Origin: a bacterium
Lineage (GTDB): Bacteria; Bacteroidota; Bacteroidia; Bacteroidales; Muribaculaceae
Direction: 5' to 3'
Assembly: GCA_014802625.1 (NCBI GenBank)
Contig: JAAVBX010000023.1
Coordinates: 92,669 to 156,668, forward strand
Length of the DNA: 64,000 bases
Shown: positions 9,299-18,412 of the stretch, in pieces
How positions within the stretch are numbered: position 1 is the stretch's first letter
How the letters are laid out: the number at the start of each line of letters is the position of its first letter
Translations under genes and position numbers: made by a program
Notes under the pieces: generated by a model
Database searches by the model: none
What the model saw: the letters and a program-made list of their open reading frames with translations, nothing else
Told to the model about the DNA's origin: nothing

Positions 9299-10537
9299 CT
9301 ATTCCACCTTCGGATCCTTGGGCGTGAGCAGTTCGTCGATCACCACGTCGTTCCACTCCTTAACGGTAAGAGTAACCTTAACCGCACCGGAGACGGGCTT
9401 GTCGCCGTCGCCGAGCACGATTGTATAGCGATGGTTTCTCAGTGCGTCGACATAACCCTCCTTTGTTGAGAATGGCACGTCGATTGATCCGTGGTAATAT
9501 ACGGGGCGTGTCTGTTCATTGCCCTCCACGTCGGTCACGGGCTTTCCCTCCTCATCGGTGATGACCTCCGTCTTGCCGTTGTAGTCCACGTCATATTCGA
9601 TATGCACCGTGGCGGAGTTCCCCTCCGTGTTGGCTCGTTCGTAGAGGTATAAAGCCTTGTTCATGGCGAACTGCCCGAGCGGCGTTCCCTCCTCGTCCTT
9701 CAGATCGCGGAGAAACCCTGTCGGGAGCGGCGTGTCGGTATTGCGCCCGAGAGTGAGACAGTCGGCGGCGTCAATGGTCGGGGCTGATCCATCTCCGCTA
9801 CGGTCGAAGAGAAATCCGTACTTCGGGGCGTTGCGCAGCTCGACGGCCGTGACCTTCAGGTTCGGAGTGGCATACCGGATGTCGATGCGCGATACGATTC
9901 GTTGCATCGTTACGGAGCATGAGAGGTCGCGGTCCATGACGATAACCTCGTCGGCTCCGTTGAGTGCGGTTCCGCTCATCGCTATGCCATTCCGGGAGAG
10001 CACATCGGCTGTATTCCCCTCAAGGATGGTGTGGGCGGCACGGAAGTCCCTGAGTCCCGGGATATCGTCGGATCCGTCGCCGGCCTGTCCCTTGATTGTG
10101 GCGAATTGCGATCCGGATGCCGGATCCACGGTGTTGTCGTTTGCCACGAAGCGATAGCGGAACTTACGTCCCATATAGTCATTGGGCACGATGATGGCCA
10201 CGTCGTAGCTGTTGTCCGACTGACGGACGGGGTCGAGGACGTTCTTTCCCGGCCCGACGGACTTGATTACGCGAATCAGGGTATCCGCCTCTTCGGTCAC
10301 CTCGTACTCGTAGAGGGCGAGTCGGTTGATGGTCCATTCCGATTCGTCGTGGATCGGCTCGCCGTCGGCGCGGGTGTAGCTCACCTTGTCGCCGGAAGGC
10401 ATACGGAGACTGAACGACAGGGTCTGTCCGGCTCCGGCCATGTCGTCTGTCTGCGGCACATAGGGTTCCTCGCTGCTACAGGAGACGAGGCCCAGACCGA
10501 GGGCGAACATGGAAGTCAGCAAAAGACTTTTCTTCAT
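9299..10537 (-). CDS. Fimbrial subunit (Mfa1/fimbrillin-like lipoprotein)
   Basis: Start placed at MKKSLLLTSMFALGLGLVSCSSEE rather than ORF-track start 10648; lipobox; C-terminal VTLTVKEWNDVVIDELLTP typical of fimbrillins. Confidence 0.75.
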   Translation of the reverse strand: MKKSLLLTSMFALGLGLVSCSSEEPYVPQTDDMAGAGQTLSFSLRMPSGDKVSYTRADGEPIHDESEWTINRLALYEYEVTEEADTLIRVIKSVGPGKNVLDPVRQSDNSYDVAIIVPNDYMGRKFRYRFVANDNTVDPASGSQFATIKGQAGDGSDDIPGLRDFRAAHTILEGNTADVLSRNGIAMSGTALNGADEVIVMDRDLSCSVTMQRIVSRIDIRYATPNLKVTAVELRNAPKYGFLFDRSGDGSAPTIDAADCLTLGRNTDTPLPTGFLRDLKDEEGTPLGQFAMNKALYLYERANTEGNSATVHIEYDVDYNGKTEVITDEEGKPVTDVEGNEQTRPVYYHGSIDVPFSTKEGYVDALRNHRYTIVLGDGDKPVSGAVKVTLTVKEWNDVVIDELLTPKDPKVE

Positions 10538-10601
10538 GTTGTTGATGTTTAAAAGGTTATTATTAGTTCCATGGATACCATGGTTGTTAGTTCTGCGTAT
10601 A

Positions 10602-10643
10602 TTTTTAGTCCATAGATCATTGTTTTTAGTCCATAGACCAAAG
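10602..10643. repeat. 21-bp tandem direct repeat (2 copies)
   Basis: tttttagtccatagatcattg / tttttagtccatagaccaaag. Confidence 0.85.
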
Positions 10644-10717
10644 ACCATAGGACCATAGTTTTTATTGACCCGGGACCATTAAATATTCTATGGTTCTATG
10701 GTCTGTGGTCTATGGAC
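10629..10717. repeat. 30-bp inverted repeat (28/30 matches) made of GACCATA-like heptads, ~29-bp spacer
   Basis: gtccatagaccaaagaccataggaccatag (10629-10658) versus ctatggttctatggtctgtggtctatggac (10688-10717). Confidence 0.95.
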
Positions 10718-10765
10718 CAACACTCGTGATGCAGACCAAACCTCGCGCTATGGACCGAAGAGGGT

Positions 10766-11725
10766 TCAGGAGAAGTAGCCGCCGTTGATCCAGTCGACGA
10801 TGGAGCCTTCGATCAGGGGCGATACCTCGGCACTCCCGTCACCGAAGAGCCGGACGCGTACGGCGTATTCCTGCACATGGACTCTTGACGGGTACCACCC
10901 CCATTCGCGGAAGGCCTTCTTGAGATCTATCGTAGGGCCTATCTGTTCATCCTCATGATATAGGCGGAGAGTCGGAATAACCTTGTCGGTATATCGGAGG
11001 GTGACGAGTTCACCGTCGAGCATATCGGCCTCCAGCGGCACGCACATCCTGTGGATACCCTCGGTGTGATGTGGAGGGACGATGAAGCCATCGGCTTTGC
11101 CGGCGAATCCCGGATCAAGGCGATAGGCTGTGGGCACACCTGTCAGCTCCATAGCGTAATCTCCATAGTAGTCAGGAATATTATTCCATTCCACCACCAC
11201 ACGCAGATGGCAATGTATGTTGTTCATCTCCGTCGTCGGCAGAGTATAGTCGTCCCAGCGACGGTCGGGACCTGTATCGGTAATCATTCCGTTGGTATCG
11301 ATGTCGAAGTGTCGGACACCCCAGAAGAGTTCATCGGCATTGCCGAGCGCCTCCCGGGCAACTCTTGCATCCGCAGGATGCAGCTCCAGAGAGGAGATGA
11401 TGGGCTGGTCAGCGTGGAGGAGGGAATGTGAGGAGAGGAGGTTACCGAGTGTGAGGATGGTGTAGGAGCCTTCCGGCAGGTCGAGTGACTGCTCCTGCAG
11501 CTCCGGACCCGGGTTGAGTTCGCGCATGAATCGTCCCTCCCCATCATAGAGAAGATGGCGGAGCGACCGGATATGGCCGTGGAATTCCTCACGCCCCGTG
11601 GGACGGTAGCTGTAGCGCATCACGTTGGTGCGCGCGCAGCAGAGGTCGCGGTCGTCATCCACCGAGCAGGCGGCTGTAGCCAGCGCGAGCAGAATCAGGG
11701 CTATGGGAGGAAATTTCATCTTCAT
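10766..11725 (-). CDS. FimB/Mfa2 family fimbrial anchor-like lipoprotein
   Basis: MKMKFPPIALILLALATAACSVDDDRDLCC lipobox; RHLLYDGEGRFMREL, LDLPEGSYTILTLGN. Confidence 0.75.
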   Translation of the reverse strand: MKMKFPPIALILLALATAACSVDDDRDLCCARTNVMRYSYRPTGREEFHGHIRSLRHLLYDGEGRFMRELNPGPELQEQSLDLPEGSYTILTLGNLLSSHSLLHADQPIISSLELHPADARVAREALGNADELFWGVRHFDIDTNGMITDTGPDRRWDDYTLPTTEMNNIHCHLRVVVEWNNIPDYYGDYAMELTGVPTAYRLDPGFAGKADGFIVPPHHTEGIHRMCVPLEADMLDGELVTLRYTDKVIPTLRLYHEDEQIGPTIDLKKAFREWGWYPSRVHVQEYAVRVRLFGDGSAEVSPLIEGSIVDWINGGYFS

Positions 11726-11869
11726 TTCGATTGAATCAGGTATGGGAGGGGCCTGACCATGGAATAGGCTCCATGGCTGACGCGGGAACTGGCCGATTTC
11801 AACGGCTGAATGGATTTATGCTGACGCGGCTATGCTCGCAGCCGCAGGAATATCAGAGGGGAATGGTCT

Positions 11870-13129
11870 TTAATCGGGCGGAGTCCCGGCGGAAGGAATG
11901 TAGATGAGCTGCACTTCTGTGCGTCTCAACCGTGGGTAGACGGTGCGTAGCACCCGGTCGTAGGTGCTGAGCAGACTCAGGGCACGCTTGCGTGCCGCCG
12001 GATCGGAGTGTGTCATCAGCACCATGCGTACGCCCGTTATGCCGCCGGCCTCCCTCTCCAGACCATCCCAGTCATCGCCGTGACCGGTGACGCCCACCAT
12101 CGAGTCGGGCAGGTCGAGCGAGGCAGCTATGCGGTCGGCCACGGCGCGGGCGCGGCGGCTCGACAGGAGCCGGTTGTGGGTGGCATCATATTCGGGGGAG
12201 GCGTATCCGTCGGTCGTCAGTGCGAGGATGTGGCAGTCGGAGACCGTTGCGATCACCGAGTCGAGTCTGCGCAGCTCGCGCGCCGAGATTTCCGAACTGT
12301 CGACGCCGTAGCGCACTGTGAAGCGGAGCGTATCGGGGAGAGGAGCCTGTGCCGGGCTTTCAGAGTGGTCCTGTACACGGGGTATGACAGGATCAACGTC
12401 CATGGAGTCTTTGATGTCAGTAGGAACGGACGTGACGGAATTATTGTAGCTGTTATAGCTATATGATAGTCCGGGGTGTCCGGCATCGCTCTTTTGGCGG
12501 CTGCGCGAAGGAAAGACGTAGGCGAAGGTTAGGCCGAGCGGAGTGACAAGGGGGAGATTTCTGACGCCCCCGCCGATATGCCGCCCGCAGCTACCGCAGT
12601 TGTACTTGTCGTAGGAGAGGCGCACCCAGCTGAGGCCGGCCTGCACGCCCAGACGCCAGTCGCGGCCTATGTGCCAGTCGCAGCCCCACGAGATGCCCGC
12701 ACCGAGCATGTAGCCCCGGTAGCGGTGGTCGCGGATGAATTTCAGCAACGGCAGGCCGCCGGCGTTAAACTGACCGCCAAGTATGTGCACGCCGAGATAG
12801 GAACCGCCGAAGGCCTTGCGCAGCCACCAGCGTCCCTCAGGAAGTATCAGCCAATGATGAAGTTTAGGATTTACCGCGTGATTGTTTCCGGCGGAGTTCG
12901 GGAAATTGAAGGCGTTGTAGCCGAGCGTCGCGCCGATCGTGAAGCGGCCGGAAGTGGCCACGTCGAAACCGAGGTTAGGAGTAGTCGTTGCCCAGTAGAG
13001 CACGTTAGTGCGCAGATCCACATCAGCCGCCATGCTCTTCCGGGAGAAGAGACAGCAGATCAGGATGAGCAGGGCCGGAGCGATGACCGGAAATTTACGT
13101 GCGCGGGACATCATACGAAGATTCCTCAA
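11870..13129 (-). CDS. DUF3575-type outer membrane protein with C-terminal OmpA-like region
   Basis: DVDLRTNVLYWATTTPNLGFDV...; C-terminal TTDGYASPEYDATHNRLLSSRRARAVADRI; first gene of fimbrial operon. Confidence 0.75.
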   Translation of the reverse strand: MRNLRMMSRARKFPVIAPALLILICCLFSRKSMAADVDLRTNVLYWATTTPNLGFDVATSGRFTIGATLGYNAFNFPNSAGNNHAVNPKLHHWLILPEGRWWLRKAFGGSYLGVHILGGQFNAGGLPLLKFIRDHRYRGYMLGAGISWGCDWHIGRDWRLGVQAGLSWVRLSYDKYNCGSCGRHIGGGVRNLPLVTPLGLTFAYVFPSRSRQKSDAGHPGLSYSYNSYNNSVTSVPTDIKDSMDVDPVIPRVQDHSESPAQAPLPDTLRFTVRYGVDSSEISARELRRLDSVIATVSDCHILALTTDGYASPEYDATHNRLLSSRRARAVADRIAASLDLPDSMVGVTGHGDDWDGLEREAGGITGVRMVLMTHSDPAARKRALSLLSTYDRVLRTVYPRLRRTEVQLIYIPSAGTPPD

Positions 13130-13140
13130 ATTTTCATGGT

Positions 13141-13567
13141 CACGTTCTCAATGACCGGGGTTAGTTTTTGATGAAACTTCGCGATAGCCGGATAGAAATG
13201 GCACGAAGAAAAGCGTGAGAACTTACCTTTTCGCTCATCCTATTCCTTGAGGCCCTGGAACTGCCTTTCACCATAGGACGAGCAAACAGCAACAGCCTCA
13301 CGCGGTATTTCATACGGCATCTATGCGTGCTCACGCACGCATCCGTATGCCGACATATGTCTACCACATAAGCCCTTACCATCTGCCTCAGTCTTGACGG
13401 TGATGAAATTTTCCAGGTTTCAAGGAGCCAAGAAAGAGCGTTGATAAACGCAAACATTCTAATTAGCAGTATCTTCCGGGCCCGTTTGGCCGAGATTTAT
13501 GATACGCTTTTTAACTTGCATCCCTCCCCAATCCTCTGGCTTTGCCAATGAATGGCGAGGCTGCAAG
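13141..13567 (-). ncRNA. Candidate structured RNA or long structured 5' leader of fimbrial operon (class unknown)
   Basis: Multiple complementary stems: GNRA-capped hairpin 13311-13349; 11-bp stem 13233-13243/13273-13283 with G.U valid only on minus RNA; possible pseudoknot 13248-13253/13295-13300; hairpins 13438-13451 and 13469-13505; closing ACTTGCA/TGCAAGT. Confidence 0.6.
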
Positions 13568-13569
13568 TG

Positions 13570-13601
13570 CAAAATTAGAAAAAATTTTTAATTCTTCCAA
13601 A
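13570..13601 (-). promoter_or_regulatory. Bacteroidetes promoter for structured leader/fimbrial operon
   Basis: Minus strand TTTG (13598-13601)-N20-TAATTTTG (13570-13577). Confidence 0.65.
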
Positions 13602-13717
13602 TATCTTTTGCCTGATATGTCGAATTTAACAGTATTAAAGTTTCCAATAAGAAGTGCAACGCCCAAATGTCAATATTCTGTGTCTACTAATATCTTGCCG
13701 TCGGACACCTGTATGTA

Positions 13718-13766
13718 AACCATACAAATAAGGGAGCCGGTTGCCGGCTCCCCCACTTGTATGGTT
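13718..13766. terminator. Long hairpin terminator 3' of K+-channel-like gene
   Basis: aaccatacaa-ataa-gggagccgg-ttg-ccggctccc-ccac-ttgtatggtt. Confidence 0.7.
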
Positions 13767-13823
13767 TTGGATGATAATCTGTTGTTGATTATGATGCGAA
13801 ATCATAAGATTGACGGAATTTCT

Positions 13824-14630
13824 TCAGCTTTTGGCCGAGGATGTCGTTGTGGCTGCCGTTGCCGGCTTCTCCGAAGTGGAACTTGATCCTTCGGTGTCAT
13901 TATCCTCCGGCAGAAAATTCCCCTGACCGAGAATATTGCCCTTTTGTTGCTGACCCTGTATGATATTCGTCACATAAACTGTGAATATCGGGAATAACAT
14001 CATACCGAGAGCGGCCAGCAACACCGACAACACCATACCTACCGGTGTGACCGCGATAATGTTGGAGCCTACTGTGGTCATATCCATTGCAGCCCACCAT
14101 AGTGCATTTCCATAAGTGTTGACAAGTGGGTTGACATCCTGTTCAAAAACAAAGAATACCACACTGGAGAAATATAGCGTCGCCACTAATGATATGAGGT
14201 AGGCCAGAAAAAGCCCGGTAGCTTTATTGGCAGTAAGCCAGTTGACGACCATCGCCAGAGCATATCCACCCCTGACCAATGGAATGTATCTCAACAGATA
14301 TGTCACCTGCGGATCAAAAGTCCATCCATAATGGTTGATGATGGCTGTATATGGAATCGATACCAGAAAAAACAGGAAATGAGTAGCCAGATATCTCCAT
14401 TTTCGCTCTGCCAGATACCACTCTATAAAGAAATCGATAAGGAATAGAATACAGATCCAAAGATCTACCTGTTCGAATTGGGCTTCACGATAGAATGCTA
14501 TATTCTTGAATGTATCGATAGAGATGAAAACTATCAGAAACAAGGAGAGTATCAACACGAACATGTGAATCCAGAAATAGATAATCTTTCTTCTGTGTGT
14601 CTCTTTCGGAGAATAGATATGCGTTTTCAT
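13824..14630 (-). CDS. Ion transporter / K+ channel-like membrane protein
   Basis: 268 aa, voltage-gated-channel-like TM layout, pore region ALWWAAMDMTTVGSNIIAVTPVGM. Confidence 0.8.
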   Translation of the reverse strand: MKTHIYSPKETHRRKIIYFWIHMFVLILSLFLIVFISIDTFKNIAFYREAQFEQVDLWICILFLIDFFIEWYLAERKWRYLATHFLFFLVSIPYTAIINHYGWTFDPQVTYLLRYIPLVRGGYALAMVVNWLTANKATGLFLAYLISLVATLYFSSVVFFVFEQDVNPLVNTYGNALWWAAMDMTTVGSNIIAVTPVGMVLSVLLAALGMMLFPIFTVYVTNIIQGQQQKGNILGQGNFLPEDNDTEGSSSTSEKPATAATTTSSAKS

Positions 14631-14727
14631 TTTTCTGTGTTTTTATAGTTTACTGTGGGTATCATTATAACTCTGCTGACGGCGATGAGGTTCACTTCGA
14701 TCTCCGGGTTAGTCTCCCTCTATCGGT

Positions 14728-15435
14728 TCAGATTCCGAGGGTAGCCTTTACATTTGCATCCTCAAGTATATCGCTCGTCTGACCATCAGCAATAATTTTA
14801 CCTTCATCCAATACTATGGTGCGTCCACAGAGTTCCCTGACCATGTCAAGGTCGTGTGTGGCGATTAATTGAGTATGCGTGAATCCCTTGAGCAGATCTA
14901 ACAGGTCCTTGCGTGAAATAAAATCAAGGTTGGCCGTAGGCTCATCAAGAACCAGAATAGCCGGCTCCATTGACAATACGGTAGCTATGGCTACCCTTCT
15001 GCGTTGTCCTCCGGAAAGCTGCATAGGGGATTTTTTTCTGAGATTGAGGGCTTTTACGGAAGTGAGTGCTTCCACTACCCTTCTTTCCACCTCTTCGTAG
15101 GGCAGATTCATATTTAATGGTCCGAATGCCACATCCTCCTCGACCGTCGGCATGAAAAGTTGATCGTCAGGATTTTGAAATACCATTCCCACCGATTGGC
15201 GGACTTGCATCAATGTCCGCTTCGTTATAGGAATACCTCCTATATTGACCTCTCCGCTTGTGGGCATCAGCAGGCCGTTGGTCATTAGTATGAGGGTGGA
15301 CTTTCCCGCACCGTTTCGGCCAAGCAATGCCACTCGCTCTCCATGTGAAATATTGAAAGACACACCTCTCAATGCCTCATAACCGTCGGGGTAACTGAAA
15401 TGTACGTCTGTGAATTTTATATAATGATGGCTCAT
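14728..15435 (-). CDS. cbiO: Energy-coupling factor ABC transporter ATPase (nickel/cobalt)
   Basis: GRNGAGKSTL, LSGGQRRRVAIA, LDEPTANLD; next to CbiQ and CbiM. Confidence 0.9.
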   Translation of the reverse strand: MSHHYIKFTDVHFSYPDGYEALRGVSFNISHGERVALLGRNGAGKSTLILMTNGLLMPTSGEVNIGGIPITKRTLMQVRQSVGMVFQNPDDQLFMPTVEEDVAFGPLNMNLPYEEVERRVVEALTSVKALNLRKKSPMQLSGGQRRRVAIATVLSMEPAILVLDEPTANLDFISRKDLLDLLKGFTHTQLIATHDLDMVRELCGRTIVLDEGKIIADGQTSDILEDANVKATLGI

Positions 15436-15477
15436 TTTACGGCATATTTGCTAATTTTCATTATCTAATCTAAGTCT

Positions 15478-16278
15478 TTAAATCGCTAATCCGGCAAGAT
15501 AAGGAGTGATGTCAATGAAACGTAATGCTATCCAGATCCCTCCCATAAGAATAAGATAGACGGTGCTACCAGCGCCAATCTTATCCCTTTGTTGTTGGAA
15601 ATCAGGTAAGTTGCCATTGAACCCTCGTGCGAGCATGGCTCTGTTAATTCGTTCCGAACGATCTATGGCTCTGAGAAAGAGTTGTCCGGTGAAGGTGCCC
15701 CATAGCTTTATGGGATAGCTTTTTCTTCCGTATCCTCGCGCTTCTCTTGCACGCCTCATGGTCAGAGCTTCGATAAGAAGCACCGATATGTATCGATATA
15801 CAAACATTAATTGATCCGTCAGGAAGGAGGGTACCCCAATCTTTTTTAGAGTACGACAGACTCCACGGAATCCACAGGAATCTATCAGAATAAGAATAGC
15901 CTGCATCGCGAGCACTCCACGAATAATGACCGTCACAAAACTGATCCACCCTGTTGTTATCATAACTCCATATACCTTGAATATAGGAGTTTTGTCCAAA
16001 ATCGGGTTGAAGATCCCGATCACTACTACAAGTGGGAGAATGTAGAGAGAATTCTTCAGTATGTGCCCATATCCGATTCCGAGTACGCCGGTGGCGATGA
16101 TGGGATAAGTAGCAAACAGCAACAGTGTCGCTAATCTACCCATCGGCACACTCAGCATCATAATAAGATATATTAGGGTGGTCAATACTATGATACGCGC
16201 ATCAACGAAAGATGGAGATTCCGCATGTTTAATCTCCATCTCGGTTATGGTGTAATATGCCTTTTCGAGTTTACTCAC
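15478..16278 (-). CDS. cbiQ: ECF transporter transmembrane component CbiQ-like
   Basis: 266 aa membrane protein; MRRAREARGYGRK; MLARGFNG. Confidence 0.85.
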   Translation of the reverse strand: MSKLEKAYYTITEMEIKHAESPSFVDARIIVLTTLIYLIMMLSVPMGRLATLLLFATYPIIATGVLGIGYGHILKNSLYILPLVVVIGIFNPILDKTPIFKVYGVMITTGWISFVTVIIRGVLAMQAILILIDSCGFRGVCRTLKKIGVPSFLTDQLMFVYRYISVLLIEALTMRRAREARGYGRKSYPIKLWGTFTGQLFLRAIDRSERINRAMLARGFNGNLPDFQQQRDKIGAGSTVYLILMGGIWIALRFIDITPYLAGLAI

Positions 16279-16297
16279 TTTTTGCTATGGCTATGTT

Positions 16298-17293
16298 TCA
16301 TGCCCGTTGACTTCTGCGCGATGCTCTACGCCGGGAGGAGGTCAGTAACGATGTGATGGAGCCTACGAGAATGACAACCATAGCCGCTCCGATAATGCCG
16401 GATAGGGAATTATCGTAATCCGGCAACACTGAGGTAGTATCCTGAATTTTAGCTGCAGAAACAGATGCGGTATCCTTCTCCGAAGGTTCCAGTTCCGTGC
16501 TTCCTGTGATGCGTTCGATACTCCATTCCAAACCGTCGGGGTACTCTGACGCAAAGAATGCGAGTCCACCTCCGAGTACTAATGTGGCCACACCGAATCC
16601 TATCAATATTTTGCGGAGATTTCTTCCGGATGTTACTACACCTCTGTTGGCGTTGAAAAGTAAGTCTGGTCTGCTTTTTACGACAAATGCTATGATGGCT
16701 CCTGTCGCCAGACCCTCCCCTATTCCTATGGCCAGATGAATGCCGGTCATAAGCATGAGGAATGACCGGAGTGGCAATGCGGTCACTCCCGACATCTCGG
16801 TTTCTAATGTCACGGCACATGCCCCTAATTCGATACCTACCAGACTCGCAAGAATTGATGCGACGAACAATCTCCCGGTTGACAGATGGTTTTTTGTCAA
16901 TGGCCGGAAAATTAAAGGATATGCCACAAGCGTTGACATCGCCCCCATATTAAGGATATTGCATCCGAGAGCGAGCAATCCGCCATCTGCGAATATCAGA
17001 CATTGTATTATCAGCACGGAAGCTAAGGTCAGGAAGGCGGCCCAGGGTCCGAGGAAGGCTGCGAGCAGTATACCTCCGATTATATGACCCGATGACCCGG
17101 TGCCTGGAATGGTGAAGTTGATCATCTGCGCGGCAAACACAAATGCGCCGAGCACTCCCATAAGTGGCACGATACGGGTATCATTTCTCTTTTCTTTGTT
17201 TACCTTATACCCCGCTGTTGCCAGAAGGATAGTTGCCAGCGCGCCTGCTCCGAGAGCTACCGGCGTGCTGATCAGTGCGTCTGCCATATGCAT
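16298..17293 (-). CDS. cbiM: CbiM-type substrate component fused to CbiN/PDGLE-like domain
   Basis: MHMADALISTPVALGAGA (CbiM N-terminus), C-terminal FFASEYPDGLEWSIERI (PDGLE). Confidence 0.85.
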   Translation of the reverse strand: MHMADALISTPVALGAGALATILLATAGYKVNKEKRNDTRIVPLMGVLGAFVFAAQMINFTIPGTGSSGHIIGGILLAAFLGPWAAFLTLASVLIIQCLIFADGGLLALGCNILNMGAMSTLVAYPLIFRPLTKNHLSTGRLFVASILASLVGIELGACAVTLETEMSGVTALPLRSFLMLMTGIHLAIGIGEGLATGAIIAFVVKSRPDLLFNANRGVVTSGRNLRKILIGFGVATLVLGGGLAFFASEYPDGLEWSIERITGSTELEPSEKDTASVSAAKIQDTTSVLPDYDNSLSGIIGAAMVVILVGSITSLLTSSRRRASRRSQRA

Positions 17294-17438
17294 AGGCTCG
17301 TTCTTCTCTTAAATTGAGTTTATATCATCATTTTGATTAAGTAACATTTCCTTTGAGGATTTAGTTTTTTCAGAAATAGTCAACTCTTAATAATAAAAAG
17401 ATGTTAATATTATATCGTTAAATATAAAATTCAAGAAT

Positions 17439-18407
17439 ATGAGTGCAGCAACTTCTTCTACTGCTCCGGGTTGGAGTGATTTCCCGCGCACGGTGCTTCG
17501 TGGCGTCGGTCAGGTAATGTTTCAGGATAGTATGTGGACGGGCCTGTTATTTTTGATTGGAATCTTCTGGGGTGCTTATGCGGAAGGTTTCGGTGTGGTG
17601 GCCTGGGGTGCCGTGGTTGGTGTCGTTGTCTCCACATTGGCAGGATATTTTCTGCAGCTCCCGGATGATAATGGTGCCCAGGGCTTATGGGGTTTCAACG
17701 GAGTGCTTGTCGGCTGCGCCTTCCCGACATTCATGGGTAATACGATCTGGATGTGGCTCGCGCTGATCCTGTGTGCGGCTATGACTACATGGGTGCGCAC
17801 CGCCCTCAACAAGGTATTCGCTCCATATAATGTCAGCTCGTTTACTTTCCCGTTTGTGCTCTGCACATGGTTCTTCCTGCTTGCGGCCAGATATATGCAC
17901 GGTATGCCCCCGGCCTTTGAGTCCGCTCCCACCACGGCGATAGAGACAGTCGGTCACCTTGAAATGGGATTCGGTGATCTCGTGATATATTGGCTTAAGG
18001 GGGTATCACAGGTTTTCTTGATAAATAATTGGGTGACCGGTATTTTCTTCCTTGCAGGTCTTGCTGTATGCTCATGGCGTGCGTCTCTTTGGGCTGCCAT
18101 CGCTTCGGCCGTCTCACTGTTCATCATTATCGTATGGCAAGGTCCGGCAGCTGACATTGCAGATGGTCTCTATGGCTTCTCAGCTGTTCTTACGGGTATA
18201 GCTCTCGGTGCCACATTCTGTCGTTCAAATGATTGGCGCACATGGATATGGGCTCTTCTCGGCATCGTAGCGACCGTCTTCATTCAGGCCGGCATGAATG
18301 CGGCATTCGCCCCTATAGGTCTCGCCACATTGACCGGTCCATTCTGTATCGGCACATGGCTCTTCCTTATGCCCGGTTATAAAATGTTTGCTCCTAAGAA
18401 TTCTTAA
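17439..18407 (+). CDS. Urea transporter
   Basis: 322 aa; VLRGVGQVMFQDSMWTGLLFLIGIFW, LQLPDDNGAQGLWGFNGVLVGCAFPTF and a second repeat GLYGFSAVLTGIALGATF. Confidence 0.85.
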   Translation: MSAATSSTAPGWSDFPRTVLRGVGQVMFQDSMWTGLLFLIGIFWGAYAEGFGVVAWGAVVGVVVSTLAGYFLQLPDDNGAQGLWGFNGVLVGCAFPTFMGNTIWMWLALILCAAMTTWVRTALNKVFAPYNVSSFTFPFVLCTWFFLLAARYMHGMPPAFESAPTTAIETVGHLEMGFGDLVIYWLKGVSQVFLINNWVTGIFFLAGLAVCSWRASLWAAIASAVSLFIIIVWQGPAADIADGLYGFSAVLTGIALGATFCRSNDWRTWIWALLGIVATVFIQAGMNAAFAPIGLATLTGPFCIGTWLFLMPGYKMFAPKNS

Positions 18408-18412
18408 TCGTT

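Noticed and set aside
10629-10717. Invertible (phase-variable) promoter at the fimbrial heptad inverted repeat
   Set aside because: The spacer is only ~29 bp and shows no convincing promoter boxes; no site-specific recombinase is present in the window. Kept as a hairpin/repeat rather than an invertible switch
12578-13171. 197-aa plus-strand ORF opposite the DUF3575 gene
   Set aside because: Antisense shadow ORF of a GC-rich gene; composition (Ala/Val/Glu/His) is typical of complement reading
13161-13457. 98-aa minus-strand ORF MFAFINALSWLLETWKISSPSRLRQ...
   Set aside because: Lies in the region of strong RNA-like secondary structure; Arg/Ser/His-rich composition without a domain; more likely a fortuitous ORF over a structured RNA
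17294-17438. NikR-type operator between cbiM and the urea transporter
   Set aside because: No clear GTATGA-N-TCATAC-like dyad found; AT-rich sequence only
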